The translations under genes were made by a program, and so were the position numbers. Of a stretch of DNA of 64,000 bases, positions 21,946-34,600 are shown piece by piece (the first letter of the stretch is position 1; every line of letters begins with the position of its first letter). Origin of the DNA: Desmodesmus armatus (Eukaryota; Chlorophyta; Chlorophyceae; Sphaeropleales; Scenedesmaceae). The stretch lies in contig VIIQ02000029.1 of NCBI GenBank assembly GCA_007449985.2, positions 522,001 to 586,000 on the forward strand, given 5' to 3'. A model generated the notes under the pieces. The model searched no databases and was not told where the DNA came from. It saw nothing but the letters and a program-made list of their open reading frames with translations.

Positions 21946-23422
21946 ATGGTCAAGTCCATCTTTCTTCGACCATGGGATTTGCTGTGCGTGTTCTGGTTCC
22001 TGGTGCATATCCCCATCACTGTGCTGCTGGACTCCCACTCAAGTAAGCACACACCTAGTCTGCAGGACAGTCTGTGCTGCTGCTAAATAACCCTTGATTC
22101 CCATCAGTCAGTGCACTTTGTGTTCGAGGTCAGTATGCACTAGCTGCTTGCTGTGTTTGTTTCTGGCCTGCAGTCCTGCCCCCTGACCTACTGAAGATGG
22201 TACCACACCAGTTGGTAGACCTGCTGCAGTGGCACATCAAGACACATGGCGACCACCTGGTAAGGTCGTCGCAATTACTGTATATAGCTGAGCCCCCAAA
22301 GCCCCTGGCAACAGGCACGCATGTCAGTTTGGCAGCAGGGAACGGCACAGGGTCCCACCTGGCATGCCACTGCGGCGCAGCTTAGCTGCTGCAGCAGCTG
22401 TGACTTTGTTCAGCGGTCGCAAACCTGAATTGTGCTGAGGTTGAACCGGCTCCTCAACGCATATAATCAACCCCAGGGGGCTTCCGATGTGCAGCACTTG
22501 AGGCGAGGCCGAGGTTGCAGCCACGCTGCAGACCTTGGGGTTGGTGCAGGCTGATTGCTGCCAACACACTAAGTAGTACTGATTGGCAGAAAATACTGAT
22601 GGTGTGTTGCTGCGACCATATTAATAACAAAACTGGCGTTGTGTTGTTGCTGTGCAGGTGCGCGATAACCCCGTGTGGTTTGTAGCGTTTGTGTGGTGTG
22701 AGGTGGTCATCCAGCTGCCATTCTTCCTGGTCGCTGCATATGCATACCTCAGGGGTGAGTGTTGGTGCCTTGGGCCTGCAGGAACTGCCTGACACAATCC
22801 TCAACTCAGCTCAGGGTGCTGAGGCATAGGCCCTCAATTTAGGGCCTGAATTCAGCTCAGGGTGCTAGGGCATACTATGCCCTAGTAGGGTGTGTACGTC
22901 CTGGGGGTGTGTTTTGGTGGTCTCTTGGGCAGCAAAACCAGCCGTAAACCGCAACTACAGCCAAATACAGAGCCCTCCACTGATCTTCAAGGGAGTCACC
23001 TCCCTCCTTGTGTGGGATGTGTTGTGGCTGTCCATTTACTGGCTCGCGTTCAGGCTGCGAGTGAATACCGCACCAGGATACCCACCGTTCCCGCTGCATC
23101 TGCATGACGTCATGCATCCACCCTCAATTCAAAAGCAGCAGTTGTGCTGAACCCTTAACCCCAACATGTGGCCAACGCTCTTGCTTTGTGTGCAGGCTGC
23201 AACTGGATCCGGATACCTGCCATCATGTACGGCGTCCACGCAGCAACGACAGTAGTGCCAATGCTGGCCGACTTCTATTACGGGCAGGGCCGGCACAACC
23301 CACAGAGGGAGTTGCTATGTGCTATCTATGGTGCATACCTGGTGTTCCCGCTGCTGATTGCCTTGACCATGGCATTCAGCCGGATACCTTTCCCAGCAGA
23401 AAAGAAGAAGAAAGTAGCCTGA
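21946..23422 (+). CDS. TMEM97: TMEM97 / sigma-2 receptor family (EXPERA) membrane protein
   Basis: Four exons, 21946-22042, 22174-22259, 22658-22754, 23196-23422; phases agree; 507 nt, 168 aa, the family's usual length (human about 176). Four predicted TM helices. Conserved features: RPWDLLCVFWFLVHIPITVL in helix 1, LPPDLL, NPVWFVAFVWCEVVIQLPFF in helix 2, the family-typical GCNWIRIPAIMYGVHAATTV in helix 3, YGAYLVFPLLIALTM in helix 4, and a Lys-rich C-terminal tail (EKKKKVA) suitable for ER retrieval. Animal TMEM97 is an ER/lysosomal sterol-linked protein and the sigma-2 receptor. The role in algae is unknown; a sterol or lipid role is inference. Intron 3 contains a perfect 10-bp inverted repeat (22865-22885). 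Confidence 0.93.
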
Positions 23423-23474
23423 CCGCTGGTAATGCAGCTGTTGCCTGCGTGCTGCTGGTTGGAATTTGGGGTGT

Positions 23475-23479
23475 TGTAA
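23475..23479 (+). terminator. TGTAA polyadenylation signal
   Basis: TGTAA 53 nt after the TMEM97 stop. Confidence 0.5.
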
Positions 23480-24932
23480 CACTTGGAGCATTGACGACTT
23501 TGAGGTGCACTCTGATTGCGGTGATCATCGATCAAAGCAAGCCTTGAGTTCAATGACTCTTTGAATATCTACCGGTTGGCAGACAAAGTAGCTGCTGGTG
23601 CCACCAACGCAGCCTGCATTGCTGCAGCGCACTGCCAGCGTCACATGATTACAGTGAACCCTCCAGTTGGACATACAAGCAAGTTGCCGGCACACCTTGA
23701 AGGGTCAAACCCATGCACCAGCCAATCAAGGATGTTGCAGCAGCCCATTGGCACACTGTCTATGCAGAATGTTGGTGGCACACCTCCAACATGCGGCGCC
23801 GCTCCCAGACCCTCAACATAAGGCCATCCCCACACCCATACCCCGTCAAATAGTGCCAAGATGGCACCTGGTGCAGCCTCAGGCCGGGCAATGGCCAGCG
23901 GCTGAGTCAAGACGAGGCTGTCACGTCGCGCCAATGGAAGCTGCATAATCAGTCATGGCAATGCTGCTGACAGTAGATGATGCATCAATGTGATGCAGAA
24001 CAGTCAGCAAGCAGAGCGGAGCCACATTCTACAGCCGAATAACCTCTGGTTGGTACATACCCCCCCCCCCCCCGGGGCTGCAGCAATAGCCATCCACGCT
24101 GCACGGATTTGATACATTGCCGGCAGATACGTGAGAACAACCCCAGAATGACATGTTGGTGCCCTGAGCCGCCCCTTGCAGGCTTCTTTCGCTGCTGCAG
24201 CAGCAGCACCCAGCCGCTCCATACAAATAGCCATGCGTAAGCAGACACATGCACAAATGCACCCCAAAACAGCCCTCTCCCGTGTGCGACAGGTCAACCA
24301 CCTCTGCACAGTGGCTGCTGCAACAAGAACATACACCCACACTGGATCACTGTTGCCGTGATCCCAAGAGCAAGGGGGATGCTTTCCTCCATACAGCCCA
24401 TGCAACACTGTCGGCGTGCACACAAAGCACAACCGCTTTGCCCAATTCATTGCGGCGCCACCCAAATGTGTGTGCCAGTCGTGAGCAACACCCTGACCCT
24501 GCTGCCTTGCAGCTTTCGTGCCTTCCGCCACACTCGCAGCTTGGCAGCTTGTCACTGCAGCACCCCAGCAGAGTGTGAAAGCCTGCGCCAAACACAACCG
24601 CAACTACATCACACCTATTTCATTAATGCAGGCCTGCTGAGCAACTATCCAGACTGCAGCGACAGTTTGCCAGCACCCTTTCCAAGCCTTCAAAACGGCC
24701 AGCGAATCCTGCAGCCCTCAGCCAGTGGCTACTGTGCCAGCAGCTTGCTAGCCCCCTGTGCAGACTATCCTGAAACTGGCACCCTGCCACCCAACTGGTG
24801 CTACTTCCCACACATCATAACATGCACATGCTGGATGCAACTCATACATGTCAACACAGCAGAGACTGTCTGCCCTGGAAGACCCCAGCATAGCTGGTCC
24901 TCAGCACGGCAAGCATACTGCAGCCGTCATCC
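23480..24932. other. Convergent intergenic gap
   Basis: Between the 3' ends of TMEM97 and the bestrophin gene. Contains a C14 tract (about 24060-24074). No supported gene; the minus-strand frames here lack exon partners. Confidence 0.45.
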
Positions 24933-27900
24933 CTAATACTCGCCGCTGCCATTGCTGACGAGTCCAAATGCACTGCCTGCAGGTGGTGTGCTGCCGTTGG
25001 CTGCGGTTGCCTTAGCAACAACTGCTGCTGCCGCTGCTGCTGCCAGTTCCGAGCAGGGTGCTGTTGCAGTGCCTGGGATGGGCCGGCCACATGCCCCACA
25101 TGTGCTGCGGGGCTCGCAGTCCACACCGCCAGCAACCAGCAGGTCTGCACAGCACAGCACGGCACAGCACAGCACGACACAGAACGGCATCAGCACAATG
25201 CGTAGTGACCAGCTGATTGAGGAGCTGAGAGGTCTTGAAAGCGCTGCACAACAGTTTGTCAATCGTAATCTTGCTGCGCACAAAACACATGCACTCAGCT
25301 TTGTGCTCAGCACAGTCATGGCGTCCATCTGTGACTTCTGCCACCACTTGTTGTGCCTGACTGAGCTAGGGCCACCTTCATGCACACGCCGTCCTTGCAG
25401 GCGCCAAACGAATATCCACAAGGCATCCACCACTGACGCTATTCCAGTACAGTACAGGTACGGGAGACAAGGTCCCAACCTCGGCACTAGCCAGCGAGCC
25501 AAGGGCTCATTGGGTCACCCTGCACATACACTGTCCACTCCCCCCACCTGCCGTCGATGCACTCCTCGACTTGCTACCCTTGTCGGACTATGTTGGTGTG
25601 CCCCATAGATTGCTTGCATGTGACTTGCATGTTCATAGTATGCTAGCTACACATGCATCCTCAATGCCTAAGGCACACGGGTACCCACCAGTGACAATGT
25701 CCTGCCGCTCCATCATGGCGTCGATCTCTGACTGGATGTCGATGCACACATCCTCCAGCGGCAGGATGCCAAACGGCTCCTCGATCTGTACGCCGATCTC
25801 ATCTGCAGGGAAGACGGTGGCAACATTGCAAGGGGGTGATCAGGCAAACCTTGGAGCAGCCACACGAGGACATGGCTGGAGGCACACACAGCTGACAGCA
25901 TCTTCTGAGATAATCACAGGTGCCCCCCTGGTAAAACCAAAAAAAAAAATCACAGGTGCAACGAATGTAGCGGTAGAGGACTGGCATCAGCCCGCCAGGA
26001 TTAGCAGTGATTGGACCCGTGCCACCGCGCCGATTGCACCCCACCCGCCAGCAATCTGCTGCCCTGAAGACCTCAGCTCGTCACGAGTCCCTATCCCTTC
26101 AAGTCCCCTCCCCTATTGGTGCCGCCTATTCGTGTCATTTGCGGACCCTGTAAGTGTCCCCCAGCAGTACAACTCACCAATGCCCAGCAGCAGGTAGCTG
26201 ATGACAGCAGTGATGGGGACGACCAGCCAGTGGGAGTCCGGCCACATCGACCACGGCAGCGCACTCAGCCACAGGAACATGAACCTGCAAGGGACAACAG
26301 CGACACCACGGGAATCTGTAGGGGTCAGCAGGGTCAGCAGGCAGAGGAGTGATGGGCAGCAACTGCGCGCCACAGCCTCAAATCTGCACCACATCTTTGC
26401 CTGCCGGCAGGCACGGCGCGCCGTGCGCGTCACGGGGTAGCCATGCATGTTGTCAATATGCTTATTGTCAACGGCAGCATGCCCCATCACCGGTTGCTGG
26501 CATGTTCAGTGAGCGTGGACATCTCAACACAGCCATGAACGCTGCGCCTTGTGCAAGGCATTGTGGGATCCACAGGCAGCATCGTGCAGATGAAGTTAAG
26601 CTCAACAATAGTGTTACTGTTACTGTTACATGGTTAGAGCCTGCGCAGATGCCATGTCAGGAGCTCCCTACAACGCCTTGGGGGTATGGCTCGCCCTACC
26701 CCTTGTTGCAGGACAGGTGACAGCGGCAGCAGCTAAAGCAGAGCGCAGCCGAGTCTTCAGCCACTGTGCTTGTCGCACCTGCTGGTGTGTCGTGACCAGG
26801 CCAGCGGGAGTGGGTAGCGCAGCAGCTTGTCACACACGGCGATGGTGTCACCCATCGCGCGCAGCGTCGAGAACAGCTTATCCTCTTTGATGTCACTCAC
26901 ACCACACTGCTCCACCAGCTCACTGATCACCTGTGTGCAAGGATAGGATTGTGACAACAAAGGGTCAAGCAAGGCGATAAAACACGGCAAACATGACATG
27001 GGGGCCAACTGCCAAGCCAGTTGGGAGTCATTCACATCGCACTGCTCCTGAGCACCTGTGGAGATATAGCAGCAACAAGACCCGTCAGTCAGCCGACAGA
27101 AGAATCAAACACGTGTTGGTTTCCCCTGTCGCTGCCGCCCACCAACACAAAGGCGCATTTTCTTATTGATGCAGCCCACACCACACAGCTCGACCGACTC
27201 ACTTTGAACTGCATACAAGGAAAGGAGACACAGCCAACATGTGATTGGCATTATGCAAAGAAGGAAGATGAAGGCAGCCACTACAGCTGCACCACAGCAC
27301 CCCCCGACACGCCGTCAGCTGCGGCAGCTTCCAAGGAAGCTGCCTGGCCTGGCAGGGAGGCTCTACAAACTGCGCTAGCGGGCGTGAACACTGAGCGCAC
27401 CTGCAGCACGAATGCAGGCGCACCCCCTGGCCCGACTGCTGCCACTGCTGCCACCTCGTGCGGCTGTAGCACATCCTCCAACTCTGACTCCAGGCAGCCA
27501 TCCTCCCTGCAGGGCAACAGAGGGGGGTACAGATGTGTGACACTTTCACTAATGTGTGACGATTAAGGATGTGGACTGCTTGGATCTGTTTGTGTGTGTT
27601 TGTCACTCTCCGTAGTGAAAACGCTTAAGGGTTACTTGTTGCAGAGAGTGTGAACGCTGCACTGCAACTGGCAACCGCCAAGGCATGATGCAGCCAGCTC
27701 AGCTGTGAGGATGGAGGTTGACATCTTGCATATTGGATGCTTTGCCACTCAACAGCCACCCACCCCCCCCCCCCCCGCCCCTCACCTGCAGTGTACCAGC
27801 AGTGCCCTGCTGAATGCCTCAGACCAGCGGATGAGCATCTCCTTGCGTGCAGTCTCATTCACCCAGTAGCAGCTCTGCACACGGCAAACCGGTGCAGTAG

Positions 27901-30900
27901 AGATCATGTATTGCACAGACTGCCATGCTGTGAGCAAGCCGGCAGCTTATGTTTGTTGCACGTTGCGCACGCAAATGTTGCATGAACCTTGCGTTTGTTC
28001 GGAATCCCTGTGTACTGTAGGAAAAGTGACATCTTCTAACACATGCGATGTGCTGTGATACGGTGCGCTGCCCTGCCGTTCACCTGTCGTGCCAGGTCCT
28101 TGCTGAGGCTGCGCACTTCATTCCAGGTCTTCAGGGCTTCCTCCCAGCGAGCATAGCTGCTGTCAGTCCTGCAGACACCATGCAGCATCATGGCACAACA
28201 TGGGAGCGAGCGTTGGGGTCAAGCGGCATGAGTAGCAAGCAACCCCTACAATCACCATTCTGCAAAGGTCGCAGCCTCACTCTAAGTCAGCAGCTGTGGG
28301 CGGAGGAAGGCCTTGCGTGCATTGCACCAAAGCACCTGAGCGGCAAGGTCCCATCCAAACAGACACCCCCCCCCTGCGTCTGGCCAAGCCTGCATGCCAT
28401 GCCTGAAATAGCACCGGCGTTCTCACACGCACACCTGCTTGGTGCACTGCAACCCCTCCAATGTCACACACCTCACAATGCCGCATCAGCACCAACTTGG
28501 ACGCCCACACACATCCAGGATGACATGCTTGTCTCTCGACTCAACCCTAAGCCGATGCACATGTGCCTTTGGTGCAGCTGTACATGCGCCACACTCATCA
28601 ACACCCCCCAGTGTCACCATCCCAGGACCAGCGCCAACATGCTGACCTAAACACCAGCAGCAGTGACACCGCAAAGGCTGTGATATGCGTCAGCGGAAGG
28701 TCCCACCCAACAAGACGCCTCCCCCGCCTCCGCCCGCAAGCCCGCATGCCATGCCGGGGACCACTCAGCACCAACAACAGCATGCCTCACCTGAACACCA
28801 GCAGCAGTGACACCGCAAAGGCTGTGATGTCAAGGGACGTCTTGCTGAGGACAAAGGTGGGTGCACCTGCCTCCGCACCCAGCGTGTTGTACACACCTGC
28901 GACAGGCACAACAAATAGAGCTCAGCGCTGGCTCTGCTCAAGAACCTGACAAGGGCTGAGTGGGGTGCGGTCCAGCGGGTTGTGGCTTTGTCAGGGGTAC
29001 CCCTCACTCGCAGGCACTGCCCTGAGATGGCAGATGCCCTCCCTCTTGAGCATGCGCTCAGTCATGTCCAGTCTAGCATGCCCAGCCTAGCTTGACTGCA
29101 TCACTGCACACACAGACAAAGACACACCACCATCAACAGCGCACCTGCCAGTGCTGCCATGCCAGTGAAGAAGGCCACAGCAGGCAGCAGGCCCTGCAGT
29201 GTGCGGCTGCTGAAGATGCCACGAAAGTGACGCAGGTACCTGCAGCCCACAAGACAGCACGCCACAGCACAGCACAGCACGGCGCAAGCACAGCATGACA
29301 CAGAGTGTGAATGAGACGATTGCTGCGTTGCTGTTGCTGATACCGCTTTTGCTGGCACGTATGCCCGCTGGCGCCCTGTGCGGTATCAGGCATGCGTCTA
29401 TACGTACAGTCCCCCCATTCAAGTGTGACGAATACCGCTAGATGGTGCACTGCATATGGTATCAACTTGTAGCACGCCGCCCGCTCTCCCCAATAGATAG
29501 AAGTACCTCCAAGTGCTCCTGTGTGCAGCCCAGCGTTCAAAGCTGAACACAGCCCGCCTGAACTTGCGCTCCTCCTCTTTGTGGTCATCCCCGTTCTCCT
29601 GCAGGTCAGAGGGTGACACGGGGCAACACAGGCTTGAACAGCAGTGGTGAAGGAGTGACGACAAATAAGAGACGTGAACAGGAAGGGAGAGCATGGTGCG
29701 GCACATGGGTGGGCGTATCACTGTTCACTGTACAGTGCTGCTGCTGATAGGGTCCAGGCTATCACCCTATAGTTGGTTGCCGGGTGTTAGCAGAGACTGT
29801 GTGCAGCATATCTCTAAGGCTCTCTAAGGTCTCTCAGGGGAGTGCAGGGCGCCTAACTTGTCTGGTTGCCTTGCACTCATGCCTGGTTGCCTGCATGTGT
29901 TGGTGCTCAAGAATCTACATACAGCATAATGTATTGTGCGGCGTGCAACTATACCGCTCAACCCCATACTCAGCTGCTGGAGTATACAAACAGGCAAATT
30001 ACTGACTGGCTGACTACTGGCTTACAGCATGTGCTCCCATGCAACCTTCTTGATAAAGATGTCTCCATACCTGCCATGGAAGCAAGGCCCACTCGCTCCT
30101 GCTGCCCTGTCGACTCCTGGGCCGCCTAATTGGGTCTGAGGCACTGTACATGCGGCCGCGCCTGCCTCCGCCCCTCCTGCTGCCCTCCTGGCTGCTGCTG
30201 CTGCCTTGGCTGCCTGCAGGAGAGCTGCTGCGCCACCTGCTACCCATGTTGTTACTGCTGCGGCTGCTGGCGGCCTCTGCTGCTAGCTCTTCTGCGATGC
30301 TGAGGTCATCCAACGTGTCTATGGCAGCTAGCGGCTTGCCTTTGCTGCTGCCTGTGCCGTTGCTGGAGGTACTGCTGCTGCCGTTTGTGCTGGAGTTGTT
30401 GTCAGCAGGATCAGGGGTGCTGTCACCAAAGTCTTGGGTGCGCATAAAATATTTCGGCAGCTGGGAGTTGGATTTGTTGTCCGACCGCCAGGCGGTTAGC
30501 TTCAGGAGCTGAACTGCACGGTTCACATCCAGCTGCTTGCGTTGCTGCTGCTGCAAGCGTTTTGGCGGGAAGCTCTGCACCATGCTGGTGCCCCTGCTCG
30601 GCTGTGCTGGCCTGTCAGCACCGACTGATGATGCTGGTGAAGGCTGTGTCGAGTCAGGGGTGGCGGGAGCGGCCCTTTGGCTGACACTGCTGCTGCTGGT
30701 GCCGTTGGCGCCTGCTGTCGGCAGCGCTGCTGTTCCTTGTGCATGGTCGGCACCGGGGGCTGCGCTGCATTGCTGACAATCATCTGAGTCTGGGGCTCTA
30801 TCATGGGCTGCCCTGCACACACGCTTTGCTTGCTGCCTGGCCCGCAGTACAGGGGGTTTCTGTGCTGCTGGCCAAAGGCACTGCTGGAATGCAGGGGCAG

Positions 30901-30931
30901 GGCGGGCTGGCAGCGGGTGGCAGAGCTGCAT
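24933..30931 (-). CDS. Bestrophin-family (VCCN/BST-type) anion channel with long N-terminal extension
   Basis: Eleven exons: 30071-30931, 29507-29598, 29145-29239, 28791-28896, 28084-28168, 27786-27874, 27401-27506, 26779-26930, 26178-26284, 25689-25802, 24933-25144. All phases fit; 2019 nt, 672 aa. ATG 30931 starts a transit-peptide-like segment (MQLCHPLPARPAPAFQQCLW). About 290 residues of Ser/Gly/Arg-rich disorder precede the channel core. Core motifs: FRRAVFSFERWAAHRSTW, RYLRHFRGIFSSRTLQGLLP, DITAFAVSLLLVFRTDSSYA, RWEEALKTWNEVRSLSKDLA, MFLWLSALPWSMWPDSHWLV, and the bestrophin signature DEIGVQIEEPFGILPLED. The C-terminus is Ala-rich and ends SNGSGEY. Plastid members are thylakoid chloride channels (VCCN1) or, in Chlamydomonas, BST proteins proposed to carry bicarbonate in the carbon-concentrating mechanism. 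Thylakoid location is inferred from family and presequence. Confidence 0.93.
25912..25959. mobile_element. Micro-insertion with 12-bp target duplication, copy 1
   Basis: AATCACAGGTGC occurs at 25912-25923 and again at 25948-25959. Between them are 24 nt: CCCCCTGGTAAAACC followed by nine A. It is in the intron just upstream of bestrophin exon 10. A second site (51640-51680) has the same core and the same duplication length. Confidence 0.75.
28645..28684 (-). pseudogene. Partial duplicate of bestrophin exon 4 (3' 38 coding bp plus donor)
   Basis: 40 bp match 28789-28828 with a single mismatch (offset 144 bp). On minus it encodes ITAFAVSLLLVF and retains a GT after AG. Surrounding sequence (GGTCCCACCCAACAAGACGC, CATGCCATGCC) also recurs at about 28350-28400, so the intron is a degenerate tandem repeat. 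Confidence 0.75.
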
Positions 30932-31616
30932 GAGCCACAATAGATGCCTGGTGAGGTGTTTTGAGCAATTGAAAAGAGGGAAGGGGGTTCTGGTTTGTGC
31001 TCTCAACAGGACAGTGCTGCTCAGCAAGAAATGTTGTGCCTGTGTGCAAGCAGCGCGTCTGGTGAACGTTTTTCGTCTGAAAGTTTGAAAGAAAATGGAA
31101 ATGGCAAGGACTTGTTGCGCTTTACGTCTTGTTCTGTGTCAGGCGTCATGTTTGTTGGACTGCTGACCACGTGCTTCGAGTCCCTTCCAAGTCTGGTCTA
31201 GTGCACCTGAGATGTACTGAAATAATTGTTTTGCTGTGTGAGCACACTTTGTACGTTGGTGTTGCATTGGGTTCGGCCTGCAACCACCATGGACATGAAC
31301 TTGTACCTGAGAGTAGCTGACCAGGTTCTTACCTGGTTGGTCGAACCGCCGTCTCCCATAAGGTCTCTGAACCGTGCATCACTCCCCAGGCTGGAAACGT
31401 CCTGATCTTTTATCTGATAGGTACAGTCACAGATCATTTGGTACACACCTTTGGGGTGCACACAGGCAGCACCGCCTGCACATTGATATCAGGTTATACT
31501 TCCGGTGACATAATCTCCAGCATACCTTACCCGGCCCAGACTTGGGCTACCAGCTCAACTCCTGCACCACCATCCAACAGCTGGGTCACCCTACCAGGCA
31601 CTTGTAAGCTCCAACA
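30932..31616. promoter_or_regulatory. Divergent promoter interval (bestrophin / thioesterase)
   Basis: 685 bp between opposite start codons. No TATA box recognised, no supported gene. Confidence 0.4.
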
Positions 31617-34600
31617 ATGTCCCTGCGACGTCTGGGTCAAGTACTTCACTCAAACTGCCTGCCAGCACTGCGGGTTGTGGCAGATCAGCTGAGCAAGGCC
31701 TCAATCAGCACCTCAGCACCCACCAGCAGCCTGCAGCAAAGCCCCGAAGACAGCTTGTTTGTGGGCGCCTACACACCAGTCACCAAGAAGCTATGGCAAG
31801 ACAGGCTCAAGCTGGCGCAGCAGCAGTCAGCAGCTCAAGGAGCAGCAGCAGCAGCACAGGATGCGTTGGCACCAAGGGCGCCCAAGCAGACAGTTGTCAA
31901 GTACCCCTTCACTACAGACCGCGTCCTGCTAGAGCTGGTGAGTGCTCACCAGCAGCTGGTTTGGCACTGCTTAGGTTCTCAGATGTATCAAATTCCTGTG
32001 TGGTAGTCTCTACAGCTGCTATATTGGACTGTTTTGAAACTTTTTTGTTACAGACTGTGCCCTAGAGGCGGAGGGACTGACTCAGTCTCGTTAACGACCA
32101 GCTCAGTTTGGGGTATCAGCAGCTGCGTTAGAGTGCAGCCTGCTCAAGGCTGCTCCATCTGCTTGTTGGCAGGCCAGTCAGCACTGTAGGGTGCGCGGGA
32201 TGCGCAATCACCAATCACCCTTTCAATAAGGCGATAATTACGCCATGAGCCCCTGGCTGCCTTGCGGGTTGCACTGCTTTGTCGTGCCAGATACTGTAAC
32301 TGTGACTATTGTTTCTGTGTTTGGCTTTGTCCACCACCTATAGGAGGTCCAACCCAGCACGTTTTCAGTCATTTTCAAGAGCGAGGGTGGGGGTGTAACT
32401 AGAGTTGCAGATTTGTGTGTCCCCCTTGCACTGGTCATCTTGACTAGCACACTGCGTAACATGATCCCAAACAACCCCATCCCCTGCGCATCTTGTATGT
32501 TTGTGTGCGGCTAACCATGCTACATGTACTGATGTGTATGCCTGCAGTACCGCAACCCCTGGGGCTACCTCAGGATTGCCCGTCTGCTGGAGGACCTTGA
32601 CTCACTGGCAGGCAGCATTGCATTCCAACACTGGTGAGCATGCACCACCATACTGAAAGGTGGTGGTGGTGGTGGGCTGAGAAACAGGGGGTTGTAGGAG
32701 AGGGGAGGGAGGGACGGGATAAAGGGGGGGGGGGGAGGTGGAACATGCGGTTGCAGTGGTGAATTCTGCACGCAGTGGTGATGCAGCAGGCAATAGCATG
32801 CGGGTGCAAATGCATCCCGACACTGGTGAGCATGCTCAGCTCTAATGGTGTGCAGCAGACACCTGCAGAGGTAGCCTCACAACCACCGAGTGGCGTTGCA
32901 GCAGGCAGTCAAGGGGCAGGTTGCCTGTAAGAGCTGTAGCTGGGGTATAGCGCACGCCTGCTATCTGGTGCTTGGATTTTGGAGATGTGAAAGCAACTAC
33001 AGCAGCAAGCAAGGCAGTCCATGTGTCAGAGAAAGACGTATCTCCAAGGGTAGTCCAAATGGGTGGGAAAGTCTGAATTGAACCTTGTGGTTTTATCAGG
33101 GACAGCACTTGCGCAGCACAGAGCCTACCTGTGATGGTTCGGATTATGCCGCATACACGGCTGCCACTGCTTTGGCAGCTGACCCTGGGCATGTGCAATC
33201 ACCGTGACCTGATGGCATCAGGGCCTTACGGTGCACACACTGTCCTCTTGCCCCTCCCCCTCCTGCGTGATTTTGCAGTATGACACCCGGTGGGGCCCTG
33301 CCTGTCCTTGTGACTGTGGCTGTGGACGCCATTGAGCTGGGGCACCAGGTGGGCTGTGAGCTCAGCAGTAGGCCAGGCGCTGATGCCTTGGGGGTCGACC
33401 TTGCACTCTCACGCAAGCCTTGATACTTGAAGGGACTCTCTGTCCACGATGCTGGCGCAATCCCCTTGATGAGCTTGATTGCCACAGGTGGCAATATGGT
33501 GGTATGTGGGAAAGTCATTGGTACCTTAGATACTTCCTGATAGTGTGACTACATGACATTGACTAATATGTGTGTGCAGGTGGTGCTGGACAGGGACATG
33601 GTGTGCCAGGGCCAGGTGGTGTACACGGGGGAAAGCTCACTTGACATACGCATGGAGCTGCTGCAGGTGCGAGCCAGGCTGCAGCTAAGCATGAGACCAA
33701 ACAGCTGCACTGTAGCTTGTATGATGTTTTCGCAGCTGTATGATGCACTGCAGCAAAGCGTGACATCATAAAGCTGCTATAGTGACTGCAGTGCACTCAT
33801 TCGTCGCCATGTTGTAGCAACTGCGTGCCGTCTGTCTGTGTGTGCAAGGTGGTTCATGTCCACTCTGCAGGTCCAGTGTTCGAATTTGGCAGTCTCTGCA
33901 CAGACATCACTACCAGCACAGTACCAGCTGGGGTGATTATAATGTGCAGAGGTAGCTGTCTGAAGCTGCCTCGTTTCCTTGACACAAATTCAAGGCATCC
34001 AGCCCCCAGCCTGGCTCATGCTGGCTGTGATGTGTTATGCAACACCGGGTGGTGTCATGTCGTGCTTGGCTGTGCTGGGACATGTCACCATGCACTGCTG
34101 TGCTGTGTCCTGCTGTGCTGTGCTGCGCTAGGCACCCCATGCTCCTGAACCCAGCCTGGCAGCACTGTTTTCGTTCGTGCTGCTGGATGCTGCTAGGAAG
34201 CCAGCACAAGTGCCCCCATTGCTGCCACAGACGGATCAGGTTAGTCCTCAACACCAGGCCTTTCGTTGCAAGTATTGCATTGCTGCTTGTGCATTGTTGG
34301 TGTTACAGCACCAACTGCATAGGGCTAGCTGCAATGACAGGGTGTGACAGACCTCCAGACAGGAAGGCAGAATCGGCCTTCCCTAGTTGCCATGGCAATG
34401 TGGCCATGGGCGTCCCAAGCACTACTGAAAGGGATATCGGCAAGTGGCTGGCAGAAATGTGTTCCCCTCTCTTGAAAGTATCATCATCGACAGCAAAATC
34501 AGCTGCAGCCAGTGCAGGGTACCTTAGAGTCTGGTGATGATGTGGCCGCTGCTGTGATGGTGCTGTGCTGCTGTGAAATGCACGCAGGAGAAGGCGTGGG

